Origin: Paenibacillus aestuarii
GTDB taxonomy: Bacteria; Bacillota; Bacilli; Paenibacillales; NBRC-103111
Reading direction: 5' to 3'
Assembly: GCF_027789125.1 (NCBI RefSeq)
Contig: NZ_JAQFVF010000080.1
Span: forward strand, 124,001 to 188,000
Length of the DNA: 64,000 bases
Shown here: piece by piece, positions 18,680 through 26,087 of the stretch
Position numbering within the stretch: the first letter of the stretch is position 1
Layout of the letters: every line of letters begins with the position of its first letter
Notes under the pieces: model-generated
Seen by the model: only the letters and a program-made list of their open reading frames with translations
Database searches by the model: none
Told to the model about the DNA's origin: nothing
Program-made: the position numbers and the translations under genes

Positions 18680-19456
18680 TTATTCCAGTACAGAGGGTTT
18701 CACGGCCGCATCAACCTGATGATTTGGTTTGAACCCCTCCCTCGTACTCCGGATAAAGGGTTCTCCTTTCTCCGTACATAGCATTTTCACTTCATTGAGT
18801 GATGTGATTTTCGTAATCGCTTGTATAAGTGGGTCCTGATGCTTACTTATCACTCGAATCTGCCATTCAAAAAAAGTCTCATTTTGCACCTTATTCATTT
18901 GTTTGAAATGCACGCCACTCACTTGAATGTGATGAAGCTGAAGTGTTTGAATGATCGGACTTGGAAATCCAACACCTGTTGTTTGAATATTTAGATTGTG
19001 TGTTCTAACTTTGGAAAAAAATAGCTGTTCTCCTTTGTAGAGAGCAAATAACACAATAAGCACACCGAGTGTCGCTCCTAATGCTAGGCGATAAAATCCT
19101 GCCCCGATACTTAAACCGATAGCGGCTACAGTCCAAATCGATGCGGCTGTCGTTAGTCCGCGAATTGTTAAGCCATTGCGAATGATCGCCCCTGCCCCTA
19201 GGAAGCCTATACCGCTAATAACCTGAGCTGCCAGACGAGCTGGGTCAATATTCAGATGTGCTTCTTCAACAAAACCTGTAAATCCATAAATGGAAAGTAA
19301 CATGATGGTGGCAGATCCCAAGCTGACCAAGATATGCGTTCGGAGTCCGGCCGATTGATGACTCCACTCCCTTTCAAAACCTATTATCCCCCCGCATATT
19401 ACAGCTAGTACTATACGAAGGAAAAGCTCCATATTCGATAGATGCCAAATATCCAT
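18680..19456 (-). CDS. MgtC/SapB family membrane protein
   Basis: 258-residue MgtC-family protein. The N-terminal half (about 1-145) has four or five membrane helices with the family motifs GGIIGFEREWSHQSAGLRTH, LVSLGSATIML, GIGFLGAGAIIRNG and RGLTTAASIWTVAAIGLSIG. The C-terminal soluble domain (about 155-245) resembles the ACT-like domain of longer members. MgtC proteins affect magnesium homeostasis and ATP synthase regulation in other bacteria. It converges with the GntR gene, 82 bases apart. Upstream of its start is the unusual long inverted repeat shared with the divergent cardiolipin synthase gene. Confidence 0.93.
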   Translation of the reverse strand: MDIWHLSNMELFLRIVLAVICGGIIGFEREWSHQSAGLRTHILVSLGSATIMLLSIYGFTGFVEEAHLNIDPARLAAQVISGIGFLGAGAIIRNGLTIRGLTTAASIWTVAAIGLSIGAGFYRLALGATLGVLIVLFALYKGEQLFFSKVRTHNLNIQTTGVGFPSPIIQTLQLHHIQVSGVHFKQMNKVQNETFFEWQIRVISKHQDPLIQAITKITSLNEVKMLCTEKGEPFIRSTREGFKPNHQVDAAVKPSVLE

Positions 19457-19505
19457 GCTTAAGCCTCCCTATCCAAGTTTTTTCATATTACCTTCACGAA
19501 TAAAA

Positions 19506-19562
19506 GGGATCAATATCGTTGTCTCTATCGTTTTCATAGATACAACGATATTGATTAATCCC
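19506..19562. repeat. Long imperfect inverted repeat between mgtC-like and cls genes
   Basis: Left arm GGGAT then CAATATCGTTGT then CTCTAT; right arm ATAGA then ACAACGATATTG then ATTAATCCC, a stem of about 22 bp with a 7-base loop. It sits between two divergent start codons, where a terminator would not be expected. A degenerate relative (GATCAATATTGTTG, TTTCTAT, loop, ATAGAT) occurs at about 23971-24020. Confidence 0.6.
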
Positions 19563-19635
19563 TCTATCCTGCGATAATGAGTGAGTGTATTCCGCACCCA
19601 GTCCGGACATCTAATTCATTAAAGGAGTTTACTAC

Positions 19636-21060
19636 ATGATTTGGTTCATTGGGGCTACGTATCTATATATTTTGCAAATCGGGCTCGTGTTGTTTCTGGG
19701 GTTTCGGAATCCTACAAAAACAATGGCTTGGCTAACGATTACATATTTATTTCCGTTAGTAGGATTTTTGCTTTATTTTATTATGGCCAAAGATTACCGA
19801 ATGTCCCCTCCGCTCAGCCGAAGATATGCAAAAACGCCTATCCTCTCCAGCCAGCTTACGGAACATATCCAAGTTTCGCGCTGGAATCATTTCCAGGGCC
19901 GTCATTCCACCAGACAAAACAGACTTCTTGGATACATGCAAAGCATCCCGGAAGCGCCCCTCACAGAGTGCAATGAGATTTTAGTCTATAACAATGGAGA
20001 AGAGACCTTTGAGGCAATTATTCATGCTTTAGATCAAGCTGAACACCATATTCATATGGAATATTTCATTATTCGCAATGACCAGATCGGCAGACAAATT
20101 CAACAAGTTCTTATGAAGAAAGCGAAACAAGGCATTGAAGTCCGTTTAATGGTAGACGGTTTAGGCAGTCATGAACTCAAATTCGGCTATCTAGACGAAC
20201 TCAAACAGGCTGGTGTCCATGTTCAAATTTTTTCGCCTTTGCGAAAATCTCTGTTACGCAAGCAAGTAAATTACCGTAACCATCGTAAAATCATTGTGAT
20301 CGACGGCTTAACAGGATTTCTCGGAGGAATTAATATCGGAGATGAGTATTTGGGGCGAAGCTCGAAGTTTGGCTTTTGGCGGGATACACACATGAGAATT
20401 CGTGGAGATGCAGTCTTTTTTCTGCAGCACACCTTTTTGAACGATTGGCAATCTGTTAATGGCGATCAGATTGCTACACGGCAGTTATATCCACCGCATG
20501 GCTGCGTGGGACAAGCAAAGATTCAACTCATAGCAAGCGGCCCCGATACAGATAGTGACGCGATTCATGAATTTTATTTCAGTGCGTTCAACGCATCTCA
20601 CCATAGCATATCGATCATCTCTCCATACTTTATACCCGACCGCAGCCTCTTAATCGCATTGAAAACAGCAGCGTTAAGCGGAGTTGAAGTGAAAATCATC
20701 ATTCCTGAAATTGAAGATCATTTACTGGTCAAATGGGCAGCCTACTCTTACATGGAAGAACTCATGCTGGCGGGAGTTCGATTTTTTACATATTTGAAGG
20801 GATTTATCCATGCCAAAATTGTGATCATCGATCGTACGCTCGCTTCTGTAGGTACAGCCAATATGGACATGCGCAGTTTATTTGATAACTTTGAACTCAA
20901 TGCAGCTATTTTTGATGAAAAGACGATTAATCGGCTTATTCGAGATTTCCAGGAAGACCTTACGAACAGCAAAGAAATTCGTATGGCTGAGTTCTGCAAT
21001 CGTCCCTTGCTTCAAAAAGGCAAGGAAATTATTGCCCGCATGGTATCATCCCTGCTTTAA
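19636..21060 (+). CDS. cls: Cardiolipin synthase (phospholipase D superfamily)
   Basis: 474-residue membrane enzyme that joins two phosphatidylglycerol molecules to cardiolipin plus glycerol. Two N-terminal membrane helices (about 1-50, PLDNF-type) are followed by two HKD motifs: H216-x-K218-x4-D223 in YRNHRKIIVIDG and a second in KGFIHAKIVIIDR near residue 394. The spacing and the GTANMDMRSLFDNFELNAA block are standard. Length is normal for a bacterial Cls. AAAGGAG precedes the ATG. It is a single-gene unit convergent with a MarR gene. Full catalytic set present, so active. Confidence 0.96.
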   Translation: MIWFIGATYLYILQIGLVLFLGFRNPTKTMAWLTITYLFPLVGFLLYFIMAKDYRMSPPLSRRYAKTPILSSQLTEHIQVSRWNHFQGRHSTRQNRLLGYMQSIPEAPLTECNEILVYNNGEETFEAIIHALDQAEHHIHMEYFIIRNDQIGRQIQQVLMKKAKQGIEVRLMVDGLGSHELKFGYLDELKQAGVHVQIFSPLRKSLLRKQVNYRNHRKIIVIDGLTGFLGGINIGDEYLGRSSKFGFWRDTHMRIRGDAVFFLQHTFLNDWQSVNGDQIATRQLYPPHGCVGQAKIQLIASGPDTDSDAIHEFYFSAFNASHHSISIISPYFIPDRSLLIALKTAALSGVEVKIIIPEIEDHLLVKWAAYSYMEELMLAGVRFFTYLKGFIHAKIVIIDRTLASVGTANMDMRSLFDNFELNAAIFDEKTINRLIRDFQEDLTNSKEIRMAEFCNRPLLQKGKEIIARMVSSLL

Positions 21061-21066
21061 AACAAA

Positions 21067-21122
21067 CACCCCGTCAAAACAGTTCACAATGGCCATAGCC
21101 TTCGGACTGCCTAACGGGGTAT
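21067..21122. terminator. Possible bidirectional terminator between cls and MarR genes
   Basis: Arms CACCCCGT and ACGGGGTATC enclose a roughly 40-base interior with its own weak pairing, followed by TTTAATT. It is the only structured element in the 78-base convergent gap, but the large loop makes it doubtful. Confidence 0.35.
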
Positions 21123-21138
21123 CTTTAATTCCACTATA

Positions 21139-21603
21139 TTAAACTCTTGCCGAAATACCTAATTTTTTCAGCAATTCAATGGCCGTTGTTTTCTCTTCCA
21201 CCGATAGTCCACTTGTAGCGTCATACATTGCTTGCGCATGCTTAGGGAAAACATCCTCCATCACTTCAGTTCCTGCCTCTGTAATCACAGCGTAGGTGAC
21301 TCGACGGTCTTCCGTTGAAAGTTCCCTTTTCAGGTACCCCTTCTTCTCCAGCTTATCTACATTGTAGGTTATATTCGCACTGCTGATTAGAATCTTGCTC
21401 CCGATTTGCTGAAGAGGAATTTTCCCTTTATGATAGAGAAGTTCCAATATGGCAAATTCAGTTCCGGACAAGTCACGATTCTTAATTTCAGCCTCCGTAG
21501 ACTCCAGCAGCTCCCTGTAAGCTTTGGATAAGACGACAAACAATTTCAACGATTGACTTTGCTCTTCCGTGATATTCATGTTGGTGTCACTCCCTCTAAA
21601 CAT
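21139..21603 (-). CDS. MarR family transcriptional regulator (MhqR-like by context)
   Basis: 154-residue winged-HTH repressor. The MarR core runs from about 40 to 125, with GTEFAILELLYHKGKIPLQQIG, the recognition helix ILISSANITYNVDKLEKKGY and the wing RELSTEDRRVTYAVITEAG. It follows the WrbA-pirin-DoxX unit on the same strand but is separated from it by a strong terminator. In Bacillus, MarR proteins of the MhqR type control DoxX-like, dioxygenase and quinone reductase genes in response to quinones. The adjoining genes and an MhqR-like operator before the DoxX gene support that role here. Confidence 0.9.
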   Translation of the reverse strand: MFRGSDTNMNITEEQSQSLKLFVVLSKAYRELLESTEAEIKNRDLSGTEFAILELLYHKGKIPLQQIGSKILISSANITYNVDKLEKKGYLKRELSTEDRRVTYAVITEAGTEVMEDVFPKHAQAMYDATSGLSVEEKTTAIELLKKLGISARV

Positions 21604-21645
21604 CTACATTGTCCTAAACAATCGGTCTGCGTATACGTCTTTATT

Positions 21646-21674
21646 TGTATCTCCAGTTAATTTCCACCTAGAAA
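21646..21674. promoter_or_regulatory. Candidate MarR/MhqR-type operator upstream of the MarR gene
   Basis: TATCTCCAGTTAATTTCC and TTTCCACCTAGAAA occur in tandem, the latter (21661-21674) being an imperfect palindrome sharing TCCACCTA with the operator before the DoxX gene (23660-23677). It lies 43-71 bases before the MarR start codon. Confidence 0.4.
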
Positions 21675-21753
21675 ATCTCCATTTAAAAATATAATTGACA
21701 TTATTTATTCTGTCAATGATTTCACTAGACCCTCTCTCTCTACTCGAATCAAA

Positions 21754-21777
21754 AAGGAGCTGCCTTGGCAGCTCCTT
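21754..21777 (-). terminator. Rho-independent terminator after wrbA
   Basis: Perfect stem AAGGAGCTGCC paired with GGCAGCTCCTT around two bases, followed on the minus strand by TTTTT. It lies 24 bases after the wrbA stop and separates the WrbA-pirin-DoxX unit from the MarR gene. Confidence 0.85.
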
Positions 21778-21800
21778 ACATATAGTAATTGTGAAACCAT

Positions 21801-22415
21801 TTAGTTGTTTTGGCCGTTCTTGACCCATGAAGCCACTGTAACAACGCGTTTAGCCTGATGCTTAGCTGCCTCCAACACGATTTTATCAAACTCATGCTGT
21901 TGATTAACTGTTGCGCTGGCTCCATAAGGGTTGCCTCCAGCCTGGAAGATGACCGGATCTGTATATCCAGGTGCAACAACAATGGCTCCCCAGTGATACA
22001 TCATCGTATAAAGAGACAATAGGGTTGCTTCTTGTCCTCCATGTGCATTTGCAGCACTCGTCATAGCGGAAACTACTTTGTTAGCAAGCTTCCCATGGAA
22101 CCACAGGCCGCCGGTTGTATCCAAGAATTGTTTTAATGGAGCTGCCATATTCCCATAACGGGTTGGCGTGCTGAAAATGACTGCATCTGCCCATTCTAAA
22201 TCTTCTAATGAAGCGACTGGTACCGATGCCGTTTCTTCTGAATGGGCCTTCCAAGCAGGATTGGCAGCAACAACATCGGCCGGGGCTAATTCTTGAGCAC
22301 GGACAAGTCTAACTTCTGCTCCGGCTGCAGCAGCAGCTTCTTCAGCGGCTCTAGCCATTTGATAGTTGGTACCTGTGACACTGTAATAAATAACTGCAAC
22401 TTTTACTTTACTCAT
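21801..22415 (-). CDS. wrbA: NAD(P)H:quinone oxidoreductase, WrbA type
   Basis: 204-residue flavodoxin-like protein that reduces quinones with NAD(P)H and FMN. The N-terminal phosphate-binding loop is AVIYYSVTGTNYQMARAAEE; the FMN-binding PTRYGNMAAPLKQFLDTTGGLW block and the AHGGQEATLLSLYTMMYHWG block are characteristic of WrbA. The ATG at 22413-22415 is chosen because GGAGG lies eight bases before it and it overlaps the pirin stop by four bases (ATGA), giving translational coupling. It is the last gene of the DoxX-pirin-WrbA operon. Confidence 0.94.
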   Translation of the reverse strand: MSKVKVAVIYYSVTGTNYQMARAAEEAAAAAGAEVRLVRAQELAPADVVAANPAWKAHSEETASVPVASLEDLEWADAVIFSTPTRYGNMAAPLKQFLDTTGGLWFHGKLANKVVSAMTSAANAHGGQEATLLSLYTMMYHWGAIVVAPGYTDPVIFQAGGNPYGASATVNQQHEFDKIVLEAAKHQAKRVVTVASWVKNGQNN

Positions 22416-23206
22416 TTTGAATTCCTCCATTGTGTATGTTTTTTGGGATAGAGACGATATGGTGTTTCTGTTGGTACTTCGATGATAATGATCCGAGTGC
22501 TTTCGGCCTGTGCTTTAAAAATCAGCTCTGTATCCACGTCCGATTCAATAACAGCAAAATCTTTGTGCAAAAGCGTCGTTACCTGATCGCTAGACAGGGC
22601 CGTTAATTGTCCGTTGCCGCGAATAACCAGCAGAGCCCAGCTATACCCAGCAGGCAATATTCGGCGATAAGAGCTGTTCTGCTCCTGCTTGATATCCCAC
22701 ATCTTCGCATCAGTAATAAGCGTCACTGGGGAATCATCACCAATAATTGTTTTAACCTCACTGCCTTCTATTTGAGAAAGCGGAAAATCATGATGTTCAA
22801 ACTGCCGATAAGTAGGCTGCATTTTAACTGATTCCTGCAAGTTAGGCTCGAACCAGATTTGGAACCCCTCTATATGATCTCCAAAAGACGACTCTTCATG
22901 ATACATCCCTGTTCCGGTTTGCATAACTTGCGCGCCGCCTGCACCAACGGTGCTTTCTGTGCCCAACGTATCTTTGTGCGTCACATTGCCTTCAATCATG
23001 TAGGACATAATTTCAAATGCCTGGTGCGGATGAAACGGTAACAGCCCTCCGCCATTAGAGAACCCCCATGCCCAGTAAAACAATGGACCAACTCTACTCA
23101 CTGCAGTATCCTCGTGGGGAAAAGCGATCGGTTTCTGCTCAACGATTTTCCCGCCGTCAAACATGCCAAATCCTTGTTCATGTGCTCCGAAAACTTTAAT
23201 GTTCAT
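22412..23206 (-). CDS. Pirin family protein
   Basis: 264-residue bicupin of the pirin family. The N-terminal cupin (about 45-150) contains the metal-ligand block PFHPHQAFEIMSYMIEG with three histidines, GNVTHKD and YHEES. The C-terminal cupin-like part (about 165-255) lacks an obvious metal site. Bacterial pirins can act as quercetin dioxygenases or redox sensors. It is placed between DoxX and WrbA, a grouping that fits defence against quinones or aromatic electrophiles. The stop overlaps the wrbA start. The enzyme activity is not decided by the sequence. Confidence 0.93.
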   Translation of the reverse strand: MNIKVFGAHEQGFGMFDGGKIVEQKPIAFPHEDTAVSRVGPLFYWAWGFSNGGGLLPFHPHQAFEIMSYMIEGNVTHKDTLGTESTVGAGGAQVMQTGTGMYHEESSFGDHIEGFQIWFEPNLQESVKMQPTYRQFEHHDFPLSQIEGSEVKTIIGDDSPVTLITDAKMWDIKQEQNSSYRRILPAGYSWALLVIRGNGQLTALSSDQVTTLLHKDFAVIESDVDTELIFKAQAESTRIIIIEVPTETPYRLYPKKHTQWRNSK

Positions 23207-23250
23207 ATTGATTTCCCCCTAACCTTTGTCATATCCGAATAAGTCTTTTA

Positions 23251-23637
23251 TTATTTAAGCGCAATAGAACCAGGACCAATAAGTGCTACACCAACTGCAA
23301 TCGCGATAAGAACTAGATTGTATTCGTAACCATTCGCTTTCATCCAACCGTTCCTACCATGTACCATGATTATTGCGCCAAGCATGGTAAGTACGATCAG
23401 TGCGGCGCCTAAAGGCAGCCATAATCCGATGCCAAACAACAATCCGCCAAAGATCTCTACCAGACCAATCAGGAAAGCCATGGCGGCACCAGGTTTTAAC
23501 CCGATGGAATCTAGCCAGCCACCTGTTCCCTTCAATCCATACCCGCCAAACCAACCGAACCATTTTTGAACGCCATGTCCGATAAAAGTCAATCCAACAA
23601 TGACTCGAATAATGAATAGCCCCCACTCCATCATCAT
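23251..23637 (-). CDS. DoxX family membrane protein
   Basis: 128-residue protein with four membrane helices and the DoxX signature RVIVGLTFIGHGVQKWFGWFGG, then LIGLVEIFGGLLFGIGLWLPLGAALIV (in part). The protein begins MMMEWG with GGAGGTAAGGAG upstream. It is the first gene of the quinone-stress operon and is preceded by a promoter with TTGACA at 23741-23746 and a palindrome at 23660-23677. The homologous MhqP in Bacillus belongs to the MhqR regulon. The biochemical role of DoxX proteins remains uncertain. Confidence 0.92.
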   Translation of the reverse strand: MMMEWGLFIIRVIVGLTFIGHGVQKWFGWFGGYGLKGTGGWLDSIGLKPGAAMAFLIGLVEIFGGLLFGIGLWLPLGAALIVLTMLGAIIMVHGRNGWMKANGYEYNLVLIAIAVGVALIGPGSIALK

Positions 23638-23659
23638 TTCTCCTTACCTCCAATTTATT

Positions 23660-23677
23660 TATCTCCACCTAAAGATA
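23660..23677. promoter_or_regulatory. MhqR-like operator upstream of the DoxX gene
   Basis: TATCTCCACCTAAAGATA is an 18-base interrupted palindrome with TATCT/AGATA ends, matching the ends of the Bacillus MhqR box as I know it. It lies just upstream of the ribosome site and downstream of a -35 TTGACA (23741-23746), so binding would block transcription. Confidence 0.5.
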
Positions 23678-24129
23678 TTTATCAAAAAAATATTTTCAAT
23701 TAAAATATCTTCAGTTAGAAATATAATTTAAAAGGCAAAGTGTCAATACTATTTGGAGAGACAATTGTTAGGTGTGAAATCTCGTGTTTTATTACCAATT
23801 ATTTCTTATTAATACATCTGCTTTCGGAGCGTAAACACTATAATATTGAAGATAGCTTGCATCGTTTGGTAGATCTTGAGCTGCGAAGTAATATATCAAT
23901 TAGAAATTGCCAACCGATCTCCTCATTTTTCACCCTCCTTTAACAATTTTGAAGTCCTCTTTGACCTTACAAAAAAAAGGGGACATGATCAATATTGTTG
24001 TTTCTATGATGATGATAGATGAGACTAGGTACTATGCAAACTTAGTACTACTAGAAATAAGCCTCATGTTTTATCTTATAATTGCCGTTCATCCACAAAA
24101 CGGAATTTATCTTAAATGAGGTGTGATTA
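23678..24129. other. Intergenic region between the DoxX gene and a small membrane-protein gene
   Basis: Besides the DoxX promoter and A/T-rich palindrome ATATTTTCAATTAAAATAT (around 23690-23710), this stretch holds a perfect minus-strand ribosome site (AAAGGAGGGTG) followed by an ATG at 23924-23926 whose frame stops after eight codons. It is either a leader peptide or the stump of a lost gene. A degenerate copy of the 19.5-kb inverted repeat is at about 23971-24020. No other gene is seen. Confidence 0.4.
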
Positions 24130-24411
24130 ATGATCAATATCCGCAAAATCTTGGGAATCGTTTCACTTTGGCTTGCAGTGCTACAATTTCTTTTGTTCAT
24201 CAGCTTTTTCTTGTATAGAAGCAGCACCTTGCAGGGTTTGCCTGTTTTACTGCCGGTCTTTCTCGCCCCGATCGGCATTATTCTAGGAGCTATAGGATAT
24301 TCCGGCAGTGAGGCCAACAAGCAAGCGAAAAACGGCATCATATTTAATGTCATCATGTTCTTGCTTCTGATTGTCTATATGACTTTAGGAACTTTGCTTT
24401 TCGGACCTTAA
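24130..24411 (+). CDS. Small membrane protein of unknown function
   Basis: 93-residue protein with three predicted helices: about 8-28 (IVSLWLAVLQFLLFISFFLY), about 40-60 (VLLPVFLAPIGIILGAIGYS) and about 70-90 (IIFNVIMFLLLIVYMTLGTL). The short linker GSEANKQAKNG between the second and third is basic. It resembles small DUF4190-like membrane proteins in layout but I do not recognise a specific family. GAGGTG lies eight bases before the ATG, and a strong terminator follows. It is convergent with a DUF4097-type lipoprotein gene. Confidence 0.7.
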   Translation: MINIRKILGIVSLWLAVLQFLLFISFFLYRSSTLQGLPVLLPVFLAPIGIILGAIGYSGSEANKQAKNGIIFNVIMFLLLIVYMTLGTLLFGP

Positions 24412-24455
24412 CTAATCTTGATACTCCAAAGCTGTCGATAAAAAATCAAAACAGA

Positions 24456-24485
24456 AATAAGCCTGCAATTCGTTGCAGGCTTATT
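24456..24485. terminator. Bidirectional rho-independent terminator
   Basis: Perfect 13-bp stem (AATAAGCCTGCAA with TTGCAGGCTTATT) capped by the stable loop TTCG, between two convergent genes. T-rich flanks on both strands allow it to serve both. Confidence 0.88.
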
Positions 24486-24496
24486 ATATTCTGCTT

Positions 24497-25324
24497 CTAC
24501 TTACCCTCAAGCACAAACTTTCCATTCGAAGCCTTTACTTTCAAGAGCGGCGAACGATCGTCCGCCTTCATCGACGTACCAGTTTGTCGCTCCCCCTCTT
24601 TCTGCGAGAAGACTAGTGGGAGTTTGATCTCATCTCGATTTGGCATCGTTTGAGATTCCAAACGGAAGATGGAATCAGATGGAAGCCTAACACTGACAGC
24701 ACCTAAAGTTGAATTCACGGTAAGATCCTGCTTAAATTCAGCTAAGTCGATATTGACTGTGCCATTCGACTGATCAATGTCCCCTCGACCTGTTACATTC
24801 ATCATCTCTATCTTTCCTAACGTATTTTTAATGTGATACGTTTCGCCTTTGTAATCGTGAATGCTTATCAAGCCGTTTTTCGCAGTCAGATCAAGATTTT
24901 TAGATTCAAAGTCCGTAAGTGTTGTGTCTCCCAGCAAATTTGTTGTTTGAACCTGCTCAAACACTTTTTTCGGAACTTTAAGTTTGAGTTTATAATCAGA
25001 ATTGACCAAATTGACCCCTATTATGCCCTCATCTTTCACTTGTACATTTAAGGTCGAGCCGTCAAGGGATGTATTCAGAACACTCTCCGGATCTTTAACA
25101 GCTCGTCCAGTTAGTGTCAAAGTGATTTGATCATCGTTGGAATGTTCAAGTTCTATATCTCCCCTATCTACCTTAATATTGAGCGTTTGAATGCTTTTTC
25201 CGTCGAAGGTGAGCTTTTTATGAACCTCTTTTGCTTGCGTGATCACACCGCAGCCACTGGCAAAAACGGTTATTAGCCCTAATCCAAGACCTGCGAATGC
25301 TATTGTCTTCTTTACATTGATCAT
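24497..25324 (-). CDS. Lipoprotein with DUF4097-type beta-strand repeats
   Basis: 275-residue exported protein. The signal peptide ends in VFASGC with the lipidated cysteine at residue 25. The rest is a repetitive beta-rich domain with the pattern of DUF4097 proteins: IKVDRGDIELEHSNDDQITL, LKVPKKVFEQVQTTNLLGDT, LDLTAKNGLISIHDYKGET and VNSTLGAVSVRLPSDS, suggesting a beta-helix. Function is unknown; members are often near two-component or envelope-stress genes. It lies next to a second, smaller lipoprotein with a very similar signal sequence on the same strand, and both may be under the promoter palindrome at 25.81 kb or separate ones. Confidence 0.82.
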   Translation of the reverse strand: MINVKKTIAFAGLGLGLITVFASGCGVITQAKEVHKKLTFDGKSIQTLNIKVDRGDIELEHSNDDQITLTLTGRAVKDPESVLNTSLDGSTLNVQVKDEGIIGVNLVNSDYKLKLKVPKKVFEQVQTTNLLGDTTLTDFESKNLDLTAKNGLISIHDYKGETYHIKNTLGKIEMMNVTGRGDIDQSNGTVNIDLAEFKQDLTVNSTLGAVSVRLPSDSIFRLESQTMPNRDEIKLPLVFSQKEGERQTGTSMKADDRSPLLKVKASNGKFVLEGK

Positions 25325-25517
25325 ATTTATGAGTACTCCTTGTGTTTCTTTAAAAAATAAAAATCCATATGTCCGACTTTCTTAATCGTTATGAATCCGG
25401 TAGAAGGGTCTATGATTGCAATAGATATAAAACATCCTTTGGTTATTTCAATCTAATTATAAAAACAAAAGGTGCAGGGCATACTTCCCATGAAAGAGAA
25501 GCGTCAGACAGTGGATG

Positions 25518-25748
25518 TTACTTCACAGGCGCCTTATCCACATGAATTTCACCGACAGGCTGGTTGAGCTTGTCCCAGTCTTTTTTCAGCTGACCTACAT
25601 CTAGATCTACTTGACCATGCAGCTCCTTGACGTTTGATTTTCCCGTTCCATCTGACTCTATACTGCAACCGCTGGCGAATACAATCAGAAGTGCAAGTCC
25701 TAAGCTGGCAGCCCAAATGTTTTTCTTTTTCTTCATTATCTTCATCAT
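25518..25748 (-). CDS. Small lipoprotein of unknown function
   Basis: 76-residue protein: basic N-terminus, hydrophobic core and lipobox VFASGC with Cys28, then 48 hydrophilic residues with the pattern ELHGQVDLDVGQLKKDWDKL and a Lys/Val-rich tail. The signal sequence is very similar to that of the DUF4097 lipoprotein downstream, as if the mature region of a relative had been replaced or truncated. GGGGGATATAAC precedes the ATG. A GGTTGACTAGTTAACC palindrome lies about 65 bases upstream of the start. Confidence 0.7.
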   Translation of the reverse strand: MMKIMKKKKNIWAASLGLALLIVFASGCSIESDGTGKSNVKELHGQVDLDVGQLKKDWDKLNQPVGEIHVDKAPVK

Positions 25749-26087
25749 GTTATATCCCCCTTTTTCTAAAAGAAATTTTTATGAGTATTGAAACCTTTGT
25801 CTTAATATATGGTTGACTAGTTAACCCGACATACATACTATACTGCTCTAATTGTTTTGTCAACCTACGCATATTCGTACTTTTTTTCTACTAATATAGG
25901 CTTAAATCCATTCACTTTAGGTTTGAAGTTGTTTTGTTTCCTTTAATATGAAATAGGACATTTAAAATAATGTTTAATTGATTGGTTAACCATTAAACTA
26001 GACTTTGGTCCAGTAGTTTACCTCTTTTTTTAGTGTTATATTTCTTTTTGTAAACAAACAGACACCACAGGGAGGAATGAGGAAATC
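25749..26087. promoter_or_regulatory. Divergent regulatory region with two GGTTAACC-type palindromes
   Basis: The gap between the small lipoprotein and the divergent serine hydrolase holds GGTTGACTAGTTAACC at 25811-25826 and GGTTAACC at 25984-25991 (inside TTGATTGGTTAACCATTAA). Each lies at a promoter-like distance from one of the two genes. Both match the element family seen at 17.75, 30.38 and 32.35 kb. No gene is seen in the remainder. Confidence 0.5.
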
